Origin: Bactrocera neohumeralis
Taxonomy: Eukaryota > Arthropoda > Insecta > Diptera > Tephritidae
Reading direction: 5' to 3'
Length of the DNA stretch: 64,000 nt
Assembly: GCF_024586455.1 (NCBI RefSeq)
Contig: NC_065919.1
Location: 37,796,839 to 37,860,838, forward strand
Shown here: positions 21,605 through 33,735 of the stretch, piece after piece
Layout: every line of letters starts with the position of its first letter
Numbering within the stretch: position 1 is the first letter of the stretch
Position numbers and translations under genes: made by a program
Notes under the pieces: model-generated
Database searches by the model: none
Told to the model about the DNA's origin: nothing
What the model saw: the letters and a program-made list of their open reading frames with translations, nothing else

Positions 21605-23079
21605 TTGATTACGATCTCTAGTCGTTCAAAAAGCGCATCAACACCAGAAATCATAGCCAAAATACAGGATATGGTTTTGGAAGATCGTCGATTGACAGAG
21701 ATAGAATTATTAGAGGCTCTACACATCTCACTAGGCAGTGTGAGCCATATTTTGAGTGAAATTTTGAATTTTAGAAAGCTGTGTGCACAATGGGTGCCGT
21801 ATCCGCTTGCAATGGAACAAAAATACATTCTAATGCGACTTTCTCAGCAACATTTGGAGCATTTTAAATGGCATCAGTTTTTTGGGATGCGAGAGGAATT
21901 TTGTTTGTGGATTACTTGCAAACTGGTAAAACAATTAATTTTGAATATTATTGCAACCTTTTGGACCAGTTGAAGGAAAAAATTCGTGAAAAAAGGCCCG
22001 GTTTGAAGAAGAAACAATTTATTTTTCATCATGACAATGCACCGTGTTACAAGAGCATTTTGACAATGGCTAAAATTCATGAATTAAAGTTCGAATTGTT
22101 GGAGCATCCACCGTATTCACCAGATTTAGCCCTCAGCGACTTTCATGTGTTTCTAGAACTCAAAAAAGATGTATGCGTGGCAAGCGTTTTCCATCAAATG
22201 AAGAGGTCATAACGGCTCTTGAGCGTATTTTGCGCACCTCCCGGATCGTCGCAGATTGGAGGATCGTTGGAGCAAATGTGTTAATGTTCAGAGAGACTAT
22301 ACTGAATAGTAAAATGCATTTGGAATAAGAAAATTGTGTTTTTCTTATCAAACGACAAAACTTAAGGGGCACACCTAGTGTGACAGCGTAAAAAAAGGCA
22401 TTTTTTGGGATAAAAAAAAACTGTCAATCAATCGTTTTAAAATTTTGAGGGTATATTTATACATATTTTAAGAGTAAAATAAAAAATTTTTGAAACAAAA
22501 TATTAAATATTTTTGAAATGACAAGCGATCTCCGGCGGCCAAAAAAGCCTCCACTGCTGCCATGATTGCAGCCTTCTCTGTTGATAAAACCTAAAAAAAA
22601 AATTATCCTTAAACTAAAACATATTGTCTGTACGATGACCCTCGGACTAATAAAAAAATCAAAAATTGACAAAATGGCGGCATGTTGAAAAAAAGTTAAA
22701 TTTCACCCAAAATTATGGTGGTTTCTGGCCTGCCAAAATTCGATTTTTGACTAGATCAAAAAACTGGAGAGTCATCGTAAGGAGAACTAACTATACAGAG
22801 AAGATGCAAAAAAAATTGATAGCGATCGGATCATTTGTCTCCGAGTAATCACTCCAGCAAATTCGAAAAATGTTGTTTCGAGAAAAACGCGTTTAAAGAT
22901 AAAGTGATTTTATCTAACTGCCGAGCGGCTACTCTTTTAAATGGCTGTAACTCAAAAACTGTTTCAGATATCGATTTGAAATTTTATTATGTTATTTTTA
23001 AAGGTATAACCTATCGAAATATGAAAAAAATCGATTTTTTGAAAATTTCACACTAGGTGCGCCCTTTAATGAACAACCT
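21605..23079 (+). pseudogene. DD34D mariner relic with a TTAA element in its 3' end
   Basis: The N-terminal part has STPEIIAKIQDMVLEDRRL and LHISLGSVSHILSEIL (HTH). An internal deletion then removes the first catalytic Asp region. In another frame come ASVFWDARGILFVDYLQTGK, RPGLKKKQF, the second Asp in HHDNAPC (codon 22,033), the third in LALSDF (codon 22,138), and a C-terminus running into stops. The Asps are 34 residues apart. The 3' terminal repeat (TTTTTCTTATCAAACGACAA) is interrupted at a TTAA by the 700-bp element at 22,366-23,065 and resumes as TGAACAACCT (23,070-23,079). A sister copy is at 60,566. Confidence 0.85.
22366..23065. mobile_element. TTAA-flanked MITE, copy M1 (700 bp)
   Basis: The 18-bp inverted ends are GGGGCACACCTAGTGTGA (22,366) and the complement of AGGGCGCACCTAGTGTGA (ending 23,065), 16 of 18 identical. 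TTAA is present at both flanks (22,362-22,365 and 23,066-23,069). It interrupts a mariner terminal repeat whose uninterrupted form (ACTTATTGAACAGCCT, complement of 60,566 onwards) is in this window, so insertion with TTAA duplication is supported directly. There is no transposase. Interior segments (TTTCGAGAAAAACGCG, AAAAATCGATTTTTTGAAAA) recur in M3. Confidence 0.85.
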
Positions 23080-23404
23080 GGTGTTACGGGACATCTCCAC
23101 AGGTAAAATATTATTTGAAGGTAGGCTGGTATAGTAGGTAATTACATACATAAGTATGTGCGCATTTTAATGAGAATTGTTGGTTAGTACCCTCAAATAG
23201 ATCAATGAATATTCTGGAAAAACTATTGAAATCCGTAATTCTATACAATGTTGATATATGTATACATATAATAAATATTTGTCTAAAAAATGCAATTTTT
23301 CGAATAAATAATAGTAACCTACACTTTCTTAATGCTCTTCAAATTTTTAAAAGGTTTAAGAGCTCGAACCTGCTCGGCGTCATTCTGAGAATGAACAAGA
23401 AAAA
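23080..23404. other. No gene recognised
   Basis: AT-rich spacer. No repeat match noticed. Confidence 0.5.
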
Positions 23405-23645
23405 CGTTAACTTCGGTTGCACCGAAGCTAAATACCCTTCACAGGTGCATTTCTCTTAGTAACTATATGTTCAGTATGTATGGAAGCTATATGCTATAGT
23501 AATTCGTTCGGAACAATTTTTTTGGAGATTATATTGTTACCTTAAGCAGAAATCCATACCAAATTTCGTGAAGATACCACGTCAAATGCAAAAGTTTTTC
23601 ATACCAGTACTAGATTGTGATCGTTCAGTTTGTATGGTAGCTAAT
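23405..23645 (-). repeat. DINE-B repeat, 3' part
   Basis: On the minus strand it ends with the hairpin CTTCGGTGCAACCGAAG and TTAACG. It contains the GGAAGCTATATGCTATAGTA, GGAGATTATATTGTTACC and GATCGTTCAGTTTGTATGG segments of the family, then breaks off. Confidence 0.8.
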
Positions 23646-24660
23646 AAAAACACTTATTGTGACAAAACAATAATACTTAGACAAATGCTGTCGCCACATT
23701 TTTTGTAGATAATTAAATGATCAGCATATATGTAGTACATTACTTTGTTCTATAATCAATAGTTTTCGCAACGATTTAAGAAATTTTTTGGTCCCGACCA
23801 ACTGATTTTAACTAAATTTATACGTCATATTCATTTCATAATCTAATATCACAGTGCGAAAATGGGCGAAATCGGACTACAGCCACGCCTACACAATTTT
23901 AAATTCCATTTGATTCTTTCATTTTCCTGTATAAAAATTAAAAAGTAATTAATGAAACTTGATTCAATATTAAGTAACAATTACTTAAGAATATGTCACT
24001 TTATTACCAAAAATTGTCCAAATACAACCAAAACTGTTCAAACCCCTAGGTCCCAAATATGCGGACCCCAGTATCTATCGTTGACTTGTGACCGAAAATA
24101 TCGGTCTATGTGTGAGATATACGATTGAGATTCAGACAGAAATTCGTTCCTGACAATAGTATTTATGTGTACGATAAGTGGGTTGAAGCCGGTCAATAAT
24201 TTCCTGAGCCCTAATATAAAGTGTTTCGGACTTCATGGTGACTTTATGCTGGATGTATCGGCCAATATTTGAGTGAAAATTACAGAACATGTTTGAATCA
24301 CAACAGAGTATCTTTGTGCTTAAAATAGTTACAATAGGGCGAAAACTTGAGCTACCCCTATTAGATTGGTGATTATATGTGAGGTACTTTAATGAAACCC
24401 AAAATAATAGCTAATAGATAAAATCGGGTCGATACTACCCCAACTGCTATATGATCCATTTATTAATTTTCGTGTTTTTAAGAAATTTTTGCCATATTTG
24501 TCGGTCGGTGTATGATTTATATATAGTATATATAAAATTGTTTAGATTCTGATCCTCAAGTTGACGTTCTACATCTTAAGGTATTTCCCTGGCTTGGATT
24601 CCTGCAAGTTGCAAGAGTACAAAATGTTCGGTTGCATCTGAACTTAGCCCTTCCTTACTT
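23646..24660 (+). repeat. DINE-A2 repeat, 3' two-thirds, diverged
   Basis: It shares GAAATCGGACTACAGCCACG, TTAAATTCCATTTGATT and CCCCAGTATCTATCGTTGAC with 2,000-2,230, and ends like family A: TTGCAAGAGTACAAAATG, hairpin GTTCGGTTGCATCTGAAC (imperfect), then TTAGCCCTTCCTTACTTG. The 5' head is not recognisable. Confidence 0.65.
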
Positions 24661-27600
24661 GTTTATTGTTTGTATGGAAATTATTCGTATATTGCGACGT
24701 TATCGTTAAAGTTATTATTACACTTCATCTATTCATTAATCTAGACTGTCCTCTCTGCGGTTGGAGATTTATAAAATATTTGTTTTTGACACTGAAGAAT
24801 TCACATCGTTTAATATTTAATGGAAATAATGGAGGGAGTTTTTTATTTAAGTGTCTAGCAATGAGACTAGTAAGTATGGAGCAAATTCAACAAGGTCTAT
24901 TTGCACAAAGGTGTGTATATAAAAATTGACATTATACGTATTATAATATGTCCAAATATTTTGGGAAGTAGATTGCCAAGTGAATTTAGATGTATTGCTT
25001 TTAATTTATTTATTTGCTTCCCTCTGTTTCTCCTTGTAGTGTCTAAATTAGCTGTGATAAATTTCCCTTCTGCCAAACATATGGCATTAAATCAGAGTCG
25101 CACATGGGGATAAATCCAGTTAGTAAGATAATCTACTCAACACTCTAAATGATGTGATTAGGTGTCGGTTGGAACAAATCAAGAACTGAGAGAATACTTC
25201 GCGTATATAAAGACAGGCATTTCAAAATCATATATACATAAGTACATATACGTATATATTATAACGTATGTGACCTTTCCTTCTGGGGGTTATAAAATTC
25301 AACTAAATATACCTTGTTCAGAGTATTAAAAGTAATTACATGGAATTTATAGCCGTTGTCAGCAATGGAAGAGGCAAATATGTGTAGGGGCTGATATCGC
25401 CAAGATTCATTGCACGAGTTCAGACTATTAGTTTGATGTTTGTGTAGTGAATCATTTTAAGTGTACAATGGTTATTTAGACTTTCATAAAATATAGCACT
25501 CTTATGACTGATTCACGTAGAACTTTTGTTTCGCTTTGTGACAGGCATTTGTTTTGACACAAAAATTCTATCGGTGCTTTTGTATGAGAATCGCAAAAAT
25601 CGACGCAAAATGTTGGGCAACTCTCATCTTTTTACGCTAAAGGTCGCCATTTTTATTGGAGAAAAACATTCTGGCATACCCTTTGCTTACCTTGACTCGT
25701 TGTTAAAGTATGCATTTTCAAGCAAAGCGAGCAAAAGTTATGAGTGAATGGGCAATTAGCGTTCATCAAAACACTGTACAAAACATTTTATCTATGGAAT
25801 GCAATAGTATAAATATTTGCTTATTTCTACTCAGATTAGTACACATTTGCCTATGATATCATGAAAATTGGTTCCCAGTGGCGAAAGTGGTACAACTTCC
25901 AGCTGTTTTGAATACAGAACACGGGCACAAATGTAATGTTTATTCATAAGCCTGAAATTATAGAAATTTCATGTGAACGATACCGTTAGACATTGTAAGA
26001 TTAGAAGAAAAATACGAAGATAGAGGAGGGTATACATGAGCCGTTTAGTTCCACCTTTCTTCTACAAACAAAACGATAAAGAACGTTAAGTAAATAAGCC
26101 AGTTGTTCATATTAGCGTACATAATTTGCCGCTAATAAAAGTCTTTCAAATATTTAACAATTGTGTGAACGTCACCGGCTGTGGTGATACTGTTAAGAAA
26201 TTTGCTGAAGTGTAAACTGAAGAATTTATTCGATTATTTAACCTATAGGTCTTGTTTAGGTTATTTTGCTCACGTTCGGCTGACTCATTGTAGTAATTCT
26301 AAAGTGGGACCTTACCGGTTAGTAGTGGTTTGTTGGTTGAGTTTTTATACTGTTATCGAAAGAGATGAGATCCAAGAAGCCAATTATAGTTGGCGCCAGC
26401 AACCTCTACTGCAAAGGTATTATAGAAGGTCTAAGATCGAAGTTGCCATTACTCACTCATTTAGTAAGTGTACTCGTAATCAATGATATAATTTTCGTTC
26501 TCTCACAAGTTAAGTATTATGCAGTAATTCAGACAATATGCTTCCGACCATAAATTACACTTTAGCGCATTAACCCAGGAGTTTCCAGTTCCCAGTAAAC
26601 TTGATTTCAGCGTAATTATATCGATATGATATGTAAGTAAGTATGAAGGTGGGATATTACACCAAAATGACTTTATTCAAATTATATTCGACTAGCAACA
26701 CACGTAGCGGGGCCACACCCATCATCAAATTTTTACAACTGTTCTATAAAGAACTTCTTTACTATCCTGTTTGTAAAATTTAATGCTTGTGGCTCGCTTA
26801 ATCAGTGATTTAACATACTTTAAGTAGTTTTCAACATAACTGTGATATGGCACGGGTTTACCTAATTTTAATCAATTTCATTGCGTATAAAAAAGAAAGG
26901 GCTCCTCCTCAGCCAGTTTAGTAGAGATGCCTTTACCGGTACCATGTCCAATAGCCTACATTTATACGGTTTCCAATGGATTTTTTTCGTACCTTCTCGG
27001 TTGTGAAATTTAATGCTTTTGAAAGGTTTATTTATTAAATTATCGAGCATTTGGTCATTTAGTAGATGGCCACGCCCACTTTTTAAAAATAATTAGCTCA
27101 CAAATTTCCCTTACTACTGCGATTCTCTGTAGTTAATTACAGTTTTGTAAAGTTTCTTCATCTAGAGCTTATATTTAGCTTTTCATTAAACGATTTTCGT
27201 GGTTGTGTGAATAGTCCATCTGCAATACCAATTTCCTATTGGGCTCAGAAAAATAGATATGTATATAAACTTAAAAAATATCTTTTCCAAAATAAATAAA
27301 AAATAATTAAAATATTAAAATGTATACATACATATGTGTACGTATATCAATATACAAGTATGATTTGCATTCCAAGTGTTCATTCATGTGAGTGCTATCA
27401 CTTCATATGTTATATTTATTTCAAAAGAGTTGAAGGATTGCGCTTTCTTACGTAACCGGTAACTGTAATTTAAAACCGATCCCCCCTATACAATAACAGA
27501 TCTGTATGCACTAAAGTGAATTTGCGTATTTGCAATTCGCTTTATCGCCCCTCCACTTGTTGTTTGTGTTTACCTACATTTCTTGCCATCCGCTTTACAA

Positions 27601-28040
27601 AATTACATAAACGTCATAGCGCCTCGTCTTCGTTACCACCAGCAGACACTTATTATTATGTATGGATATGTAAGACAGCCGGTTGAAGGCAGCGGTTTAT
27701 TAAGTGCCTCTTTTCCAGTAGATCAAATTTCAGAAACGCAGCTGAGTGGAGCGACTGAGTGAGCCATTATGCGAACTGGTACGGAAGGAAAGGTACACTC
27801 TTACTGCTGGCTGCCCCATCACTCAACATTGCCACCAACATTGGCCTATACTTGGAGTTCCCGAAGTGACATGTCATTAATTGTTTCTTTAATTTCAACG
27901 CTTTTCTGCAAGAAATTGCGAAATTCGTAATGTATGAGTTTGAAAACCTTGAGATTATGAAAAAAAAATAAAAACTTTCGATGAAACAAGTAAAGATTAT
28001 TGTGCCAACCTTTAATACGCAATAAGTAATAAAAGTACAT
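24661..28040. other. No gene recognised; minor DINE fragments
   Basis: Mostly unique AT-rich sequence. A DINE-B 5' end fragment lies at about 25,255-25,335 (CCTTCCTTCTGGGGGTTA..ACCTTGTTCAGAG). A possible DINE-like segment with GGCCACGCCCACTTTT lies near 27,067. Reading frames up to 101 codons (26,181-26,486) show no known domain. Confidence 0.5.
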
Positions 28041-28148
28041 ATCGGGTGATTTTTTAAGAGCTTGATAACTTTTTTTAAAAAAAAAACGCATAAAATTTGC
28101 AAAATCTCATCGGTTCTTTATTTGAAACGTTAGATTGGTTCATGACAT

Positions 28149-28666
28149 TTACTTTTTGAAGATAATTTCATTTAAATGTTGACCGCGGCTGCGTCGTAGG
28201 TGGTCCATTCGGAAAGTCCAATTTTGGGCAACTTTTTCGAGCATTTCGGCCGGAATAGCCCGAATTTCTTCGGAAATGTTGTCTTCCAAAGCTGGAATAG
28301 TTGCTGGCTTATTTCTGTAGACTTTAGACTTGACGTAGCCCACAAAAAATAGTCTAAAGGCGTTAAATCGCATGATCTTGGTGGCCAACTTACAGGTCCA
28401 TTTCTTGAGATGAATTGTTCTCCGTAGTTTTCCCTCAAAATGGCCATAGAATCGCGAGCTGTGTGGCATGTAGCGCCATCTTGTTGAAACCACATGTCAA
28501 CCAAGTTCAGTTCTTCCATTTTTGGCAACAAAAAGTTTGTTAGCATCGAACGATAACGATCGCCATTCAACGTAACGTTGCGTCCAACAGCATCTTTGAA
28601 AAAATACGGTCCAATGATTCCACCAGCGTACAAACCACACCAAACAGTGCATTTTTCGGGATGCAT
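28149..28666 (-). pseudogene. DD41D mariner transposase, C-terminal part (left arm)
   Basis: Reads HPEKCTVWCGLYAGGIIGPY and NVTLNGDRYRSMLTNFLLPK, then WFQQDGATCHTA (second Asp, codon at 28,478-28,480), ISRNGPVSWPPRSCDLTPLD (third Asp, 28,352-28,354; 41 residues between) and FLW. A one-base deletion in a C run at 28,339-28,341 shifts the frame. The rest, VKSKVYRNKPATIPALEDN to HLNEIIFKK, is read in the neighbouring frame. The region with the first Asp and the DNA-binding domains is absent. Confidence 0.85.
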
Positions 28667-28668
28667 GG

Positions 28669-28913
28669 GCAGTTGGCCACCAAGATCATGCGATTTAACG
28701 CCTTTAGACTATTTTTTGTGGGGCTACGTCAAGTCTAAAGTCTACAGAAATAAGCCAGCAACTATTCCAGCTTTGGAAGACAACATTTCCGAAGAAATTC
28801 GGGCTATTCCGGCCGAAATGCTCGAAAAAGTTGCCCAAAATTGGACTTTCCGAATGGACCACCTAAGACGCAGCCGCGGTCAACATTTAAATGAAATTAT
28901 CTTCAAAAAGTAA
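28669..28913 (+). pseudogene. DD41D mariner transposase C-terminus (right arm)
   Basis: Inverted copy of the left arm without its frameshift: WPPRSCDLTPLDYFLWGYVK, VYRNKPATIPALEDNISEEI, ending HLNEIIFKK at the stop before 28,914. It keeps the third catalytic Asp only. It is too short to act alone and serves to show that the left-arm indel is derived. Confidence 0.85.
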
Positions 28914-29021
28914 ATGTCATGAACCAATCTAACGTTTCAAATAAAGAACCGATGAGATTTTGCAAATTTTATGCGTTTTTTTTTTTTTAAAAGTTATCAA
29001 GCTCTTAAAAAATCACCCGAT

Positions 29022-29409
29022 ATATTGAGATTTAATAGAATTTAGAGAAAGTGAAATTGGCCTAACTTTAGAGGAAAGCAAAATTGTGGATTGTAGTATT
29101 GTAAAAGTATGGTGATTATAATAGAAATTATCTTTTAAGAGAAATGTCAAAAATCTGCATATTAGACCAGCTAATTTTTGTGAGAGATTGAGTCCTTATT
29201 AAAAAACACCAATTTCTCCGTTTTTCAAGGTTAGGTCCAAACGAACAATAACGGCATTTGGATTTCGAAATTGATATAATTGAAACCATTGTTATTAATT
29301 TCATTATGTTAGTTCCTAATAAAGCCACCATTTACGCTTTCGTCTCATTTCAATAGTATGTAACCTTTACCGGTGAAGCCTGACAGATGTTATAAGGTTT
29401 CTAAATCAG
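29022..29409. other. No gene recognised
   Basis: AT-rich spacer between the fold-back element and a DINE-A fragment. Confidence 0.5.
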
Positions 29410-29560
29410 TCGTTTTTATTCACCTAACGATTGTATGTATCGAGTAAAACTAATCTAGTCAGATATAGGGCTATATATAAATAAATCATGAGGATGGTGA
29501 GACGAGTTGAAATCCAAGTGACTGTCTGTCTGTCCGCCCATCTGTCCCGCACACAAACTT
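29410..29560 (+). repeat. DINE-A repeat, 5' fragment
   Basis: Family A head and core: CACCTAACGATTGTATGTAT, GATATAGGGCTATATATA, GAGGATGGTGAGACGAGTTG, then CTGTCTGTCTGTCCGCCC. The rest of the element is absent. Confidence 0.75.
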
Positions 29561-29920
29561 GCACACATACCATATCGGCGCTGAAATGTACGCATCGTCG
29601 CGAAGGAGACAAAATTTCTATGAATCGATATTTGGCGACAATGTCGGCTAAGTGGTCACTTTTCTTCATTTTGCAGTGCTTCATTATTGGAAATTTATTT
29701 ATGCACCTTTAAACTACGATTTTTACTCCGATTTTTCAATTGGGCTGCATTTTAATGGCATCTAATTCATATAAAGTGGGCTAAATCGAGAATATATGAA
29801 GTTACATATTAAGTAAACAAATAAAAACGCTATATGGAGTGTGCTTACAATATATAGAAGTAATAAAGGAGCTATAATAATGGAATAAGAAGTCATATAA
29901 ATTACAATTTTATAATATAA

Positions 29921-31160
29921 CTAGCTGACTCCGCAGCCGTTGTCCTGCGTGAAATTATGTGTTTTGAAATGAAAAGAAAGTTGAATTTATCATTTCACTT
30001 TTTTTCTCAATGTAACGCAGCTTGATAAACAACATTTTTTGGTTTCTGTTCCGGTGTACAGAAAAGATGGTTTTCCAACTCGTGAGCACGCCACGTATGT
30101 ATATCTGGCCGTGCGAAAAACATAGCATTTCCAAATTTATGCCACACACTATGCGACTATCCTTGTGTCCTGTTGATTGTCATCTCAAATGCAATTTTCA
30201 CTGTAAACTCAATACGTTTAAACTGAAATAGCAAATCGTTAGAACTCAGAGGAATTCGGAGAATCACGCATTCTGCCCCCCTTGTATTCGATAGCTGCGT
30301 CACAATCAGTCAGGTTCCATTACACAGTTCGGCGTTTGAAGATTGCGAAACATAATAATGACAGATCCAACTTTGAGACGCAAATGATGCGGTGGCATAC
30401 TAAGCCTCTCCAAAGAATTTAGAAATTCCACTGAGCGCAAGTCTCCCGTAATTTGACTTTGAATCTTCCAGTTTAAGTCATTAACATCGGTACTTTTGGC
30501 AGCTATCGTAGTTGCAATAATTTGGCCAATGTCCGAACATTCGCGATGAGTTTATCTTTCGTGAATTGATAAACGGTAGATGGATTTGATATCAAACCAC
30601 CGGAAGTATCAACCGGAATTGACCCATTTCCAATTCGTAGCGAATACGATGTAAAATGCCTTCGGTAATGTCATTTTTGTTCGTATCCCTTAATGACGCG
30701 GACTTGAAGGCTGATATGTTGAAATGATTATCGCGAAAAGTGTGCGAACTTCATTCGAAGCAGCTATCGCATCGTTCATCGTTTGATTCCAGTGATTATC
30801 ATGTTCTAGCAATTGTAATTGCTGGCATGCTTTTCTGAAATTTGCCCATACCATACCATTCACACTACGCAATGACTCAAATAAAGTTGAACCGCGTACA
30901 TTAATCAATAGCAACCGAACGAAGAAGCAATCGTGGTTTTTTCGGATGGATTGTGAAAATTCGTCTTAATGCATTAGTTGAGAACACACCTGGATTTCCA
31001 TCTACTGGTTGGCCTTGCTTTCTGCGTAACTATTTCTTCGATGATGCATTCCATGAGTAATATCAAGGTATTTCCGAATAGAGCAATGTTCTCGCAAACG
31101 GATCACTGGCGAAAGTACACATAACGCTTTCACTGAGTAACTTCCAATAATTTTTTTGGA
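29921..31160 (-). mobile_element. Helitron helicase relic and probable 3' end
   Basis: Minus-strand reading with many frame changes follows the C-terminal part of a Helitron RepHel (PIF1-like) helicase in order: RWKSRCVL-like segment, LLINVRGSTLFESLRSVNG (about 30,900), CQQLQLLEHDNHWNQTMNDA (30,760-30,830), ELCNGT (about 30,320), an MTINRTQG motif (about 30,170), FSHGQIYI (30,110) and NRNQKMLFIKL. The end ..GGAGTCAGCTAG followed by T (CTAG at 29,921-29,924), with a short GCTG/CAGC stem, fits a Helitron 3' terminus. The Rep domain and the 5' end are missing. Multiple stops: inactive. Confidence 0.72.
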
Positions 31161-33399
31161 ATAGCCGGAATAAATAAAGCAAACGACAAATTTGATTCAA
31201 ATAATTGAAAAAACAAAGCAAAGAAATTGAAAAAAAAAAAATTTTGTATGAAAAAAGTTACTTTTTGGAATTATCCAATTTTCCATAATTTTTTTCTCAT
31301 AATTTTTTTTTTTTATTTTTAAACCTTCCCCGATCCACAGCGCACAACCTCTGAAAATTTCATCAAGATTGGTTCAGCCGTTCTCGAGCATTAGCTAACA
31401 AATAAACATTTGGGGTACTCATAACCCGGCGTAAATCGTAAAATTATAAATTTTTACACTTGTTTAAAAAAATTGTTGTTGGATTTCATACAAAAATGAG
31501 CCTACACATTTACAATTCTCAATGCTATGTTTTCGAATCGTTATAACTTATGTATAACTTTATGAGACTTGTGAAAACCCTAATTCATTCGATTGTATGG
31601 GAAAAAGAAAATTGCTGTAGGGGTAGTAGGGGTTTTCCGGCATTTATTCGAATTTTTCTTGCCGTGGAAACCATCTTTGAACCTCAACGAACATTTAGAA
31701 AAAAGAATTGGCCAAATTGGTCTAGGCGATGTTGAGTTATGCGCTTAGCAACAGATTTTGCGATTCACTTTTATATATAAGATAAATGATAAATATTTGA
31801 AGAGTCGGCAATATACCACGTTGACACATTTCTTTCCTCAAGTGAACATCAAAAAATTCTTCAATTTCTCGGCAACATGCACATTGAAATTCGTTTTTTT
31901 ATTCAAAACAGAGGACGGACAGACAGACAATAACAATTCAGCACGTCTCTATTAATTTAATCAAAATTAATAAATTATTAACTTATGTACATACATATAT
32001 TATAAGACACTTATTCACAATATTTTGCCATACCAAAATGACGGTTCTTAATCTCGTCTCTGAGGAGATTTGAATCTAATCTACGCGAAAACTCTTTGTG
32101 CGACTCTGATTTAGCACCATCTACTTGTCAGCAATGGAAATCTATTACATTATCACAGCTGATTTAGACACTACAAAGAGAAAAAAATGTAAACAAATGA
32201 ATGAATTAAACGCAATGAATCTCAATTCATCTGATAATCGACTTTCCAAATAAAAAATGTGTCCTTTATTTTCATTATATGGAAAATATTTAAAAGAAAA
32301 CGGCTTTTATAACAAAATACTACATATATAACAATGTTTTCTTTGAATAAATATTAACCGATGTAAGTTCTTGAATGGCACATCAATTAAAACATCTGTT
32401 TTATCATCTGTCCAACGGCAGTGAGAACGAGCTTGATTAGTGAAGAGATTAAATGTAATCTAATCACTTGAAATTTTTGGTGAGAACATAGTATTAGGCT
32501 CACATAGTTTCATTAGAACATGTTGTTTCGTGTCTGAAATATTTATTTTAAAGACAACCTAATTAACAAATATATATGGATATATTTGATATAATCTCAA
32601 CCATATAGGCTACTTTAATATATTTGATTTTTGAGGAAAATAAAGACCAAATGGTGGGAAGTCATTATATCAGGGACATGTGGCTTAAAGCAGGGTGTAG
32701 ACCTACTCCACATTGAGCGCTAAGCCATATTATGGTTAGTAAATCCAGACAATTTCATTAGAATATCGCATACTTTGACCAACATAAACGGTTTAAAGTC
32801 AATTAGTAAATCGGAAATCACTATATGGGTAAATTGGGTCTGAGGGGAATTGTGGAGTAATTGCATTAAAAGAATAGATTAAAAGTTGAGGAATGCACTG
32901 CGACCTATGTTCTTTTATGCCCTCTCCTGTTATCACAGCACAGTCGAATAAAAGAGGCTTAGAAAAGCTCCTGCGTTAATGGTTGTAATATGTATTCTCA
33001 CCGGATTAATTTGCTCGATAACCTCACTTCTTCTTCTTACGATGGCATGTCCTACCAAGGGGTAGGCAACAATGACCTATGTATGTATGTATAAAAAACT
33101 TACAAGCTGCTTTAGTTTGTTTCTGTGCAGAACGATTGGTTTCTTGAACCGTTTTTTTATTAAACTCTCTTGGAAACAGCCTCATCTGTCGAAGCTCGGG
33201 CACTTATTGCCGGAGGCGGCTTCAACTGGTCCTTTCCTCTTATCGTCGCTCCTCCCATAAAGTGTTGGCCCACTGCCAATAACGATTCTGGCTCTTCCTA
33301 CTGGTTGCTGCAGCTTATTTCGCGGGGAAATCGACTAGCTCTTTAACTAAAATCCACGGCATTGTTGGGCATTTCTATTCACTCACATATTATTGTTGA
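31161..33399. other. No gene recognised
   Basis: AT-rich. Near 31,330-31,440 a segment with TTGGTTCAGCCGTTCTCGAG resembles untranslated parts of insect mobile elements. A GACGGACAGACAGACAA tract lies near 31,914. Frames at 31,550, 31,758 and 33,072 (61-65 codons) have no known domain. The right part (about 33,000-33,400) may belong to the LINE relic that follows. Confidence 0.45.
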
Positions 33400-33735
33400 T
33401 TTCATTTTAAGGGACAATATTGCCTGAAGTGCCTCTTGACTATTGCTATGAATAACAATTCATTCCCCGATAAACTTTTTCACTTTCACTCATCTCTGAA
33501 CATCTGCAAATAGCATATATCTCAGCTTGATATGTGCTAAGAAACCTGTCTATGGACACTGGCAATTTGGTTTGTGATCTCACAGTACCACTTCCGATTC
33601 CATCTGCAATTTTCGAGTTGTCTGTCTACGAAGGTACTCCTCGAAGAAAGAGTAATTTCATTCAGTACTGCACAGTGAAACTTTGAATCTTTTTTCGGAG
33701 TATATTCTGTCGGTAATATTGTATCTAGCAAAGAC
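33400..33735 (-). pseudogene. LINE RNase H domain relic (putative)
   Basis: With frame changes the minus strand reads DNSKIADGIGSG (about 33,585-33,620), LPVS..FLSTYQAEIYAI (about 33,510-33,560) and SQEALQAI (about 33,410-33,435). This is the order of the three acidic-residue blocks of RNase H domains carried by LOA/I/R1-type LINEs (DGS..GSG, FQAE..AI, SDSQ.AL.A). RT is not seen. Very decayed. Confidence 0.45.

Larger units (their letters stand above)
28041..29021. mobile_element. Fold-back DD41D mariner with two 3' ends
   Basis: Both ends carry the same terminal sequence TATCGGGTGATTTTTTAAGA (28,039 onwards and, inverted, to 29,023) next to TA. The arms (about 28,041-28,392 and 28,673-29,021) are inverted copies of the mariner 3' end, each with the last part of the transposase. 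They differ only at a few sites: a C-run one base shorter on the left (28,339-28,341), one substitution in the codons, and poly(A/T) length. The left arm continues into more upstream transposase sequence (to about 28,666); the right arm stops. No 5' mariner end is present. Confidence 0.88.

Noticed and set aside
22366..23065. Considered as an autonomous piggyBac transposon
   Set aside because: At 700 bp with no transposase residues in any frame it can only be non-autonomous. Ends start GGGG, not the usual CCC of piggyBac.
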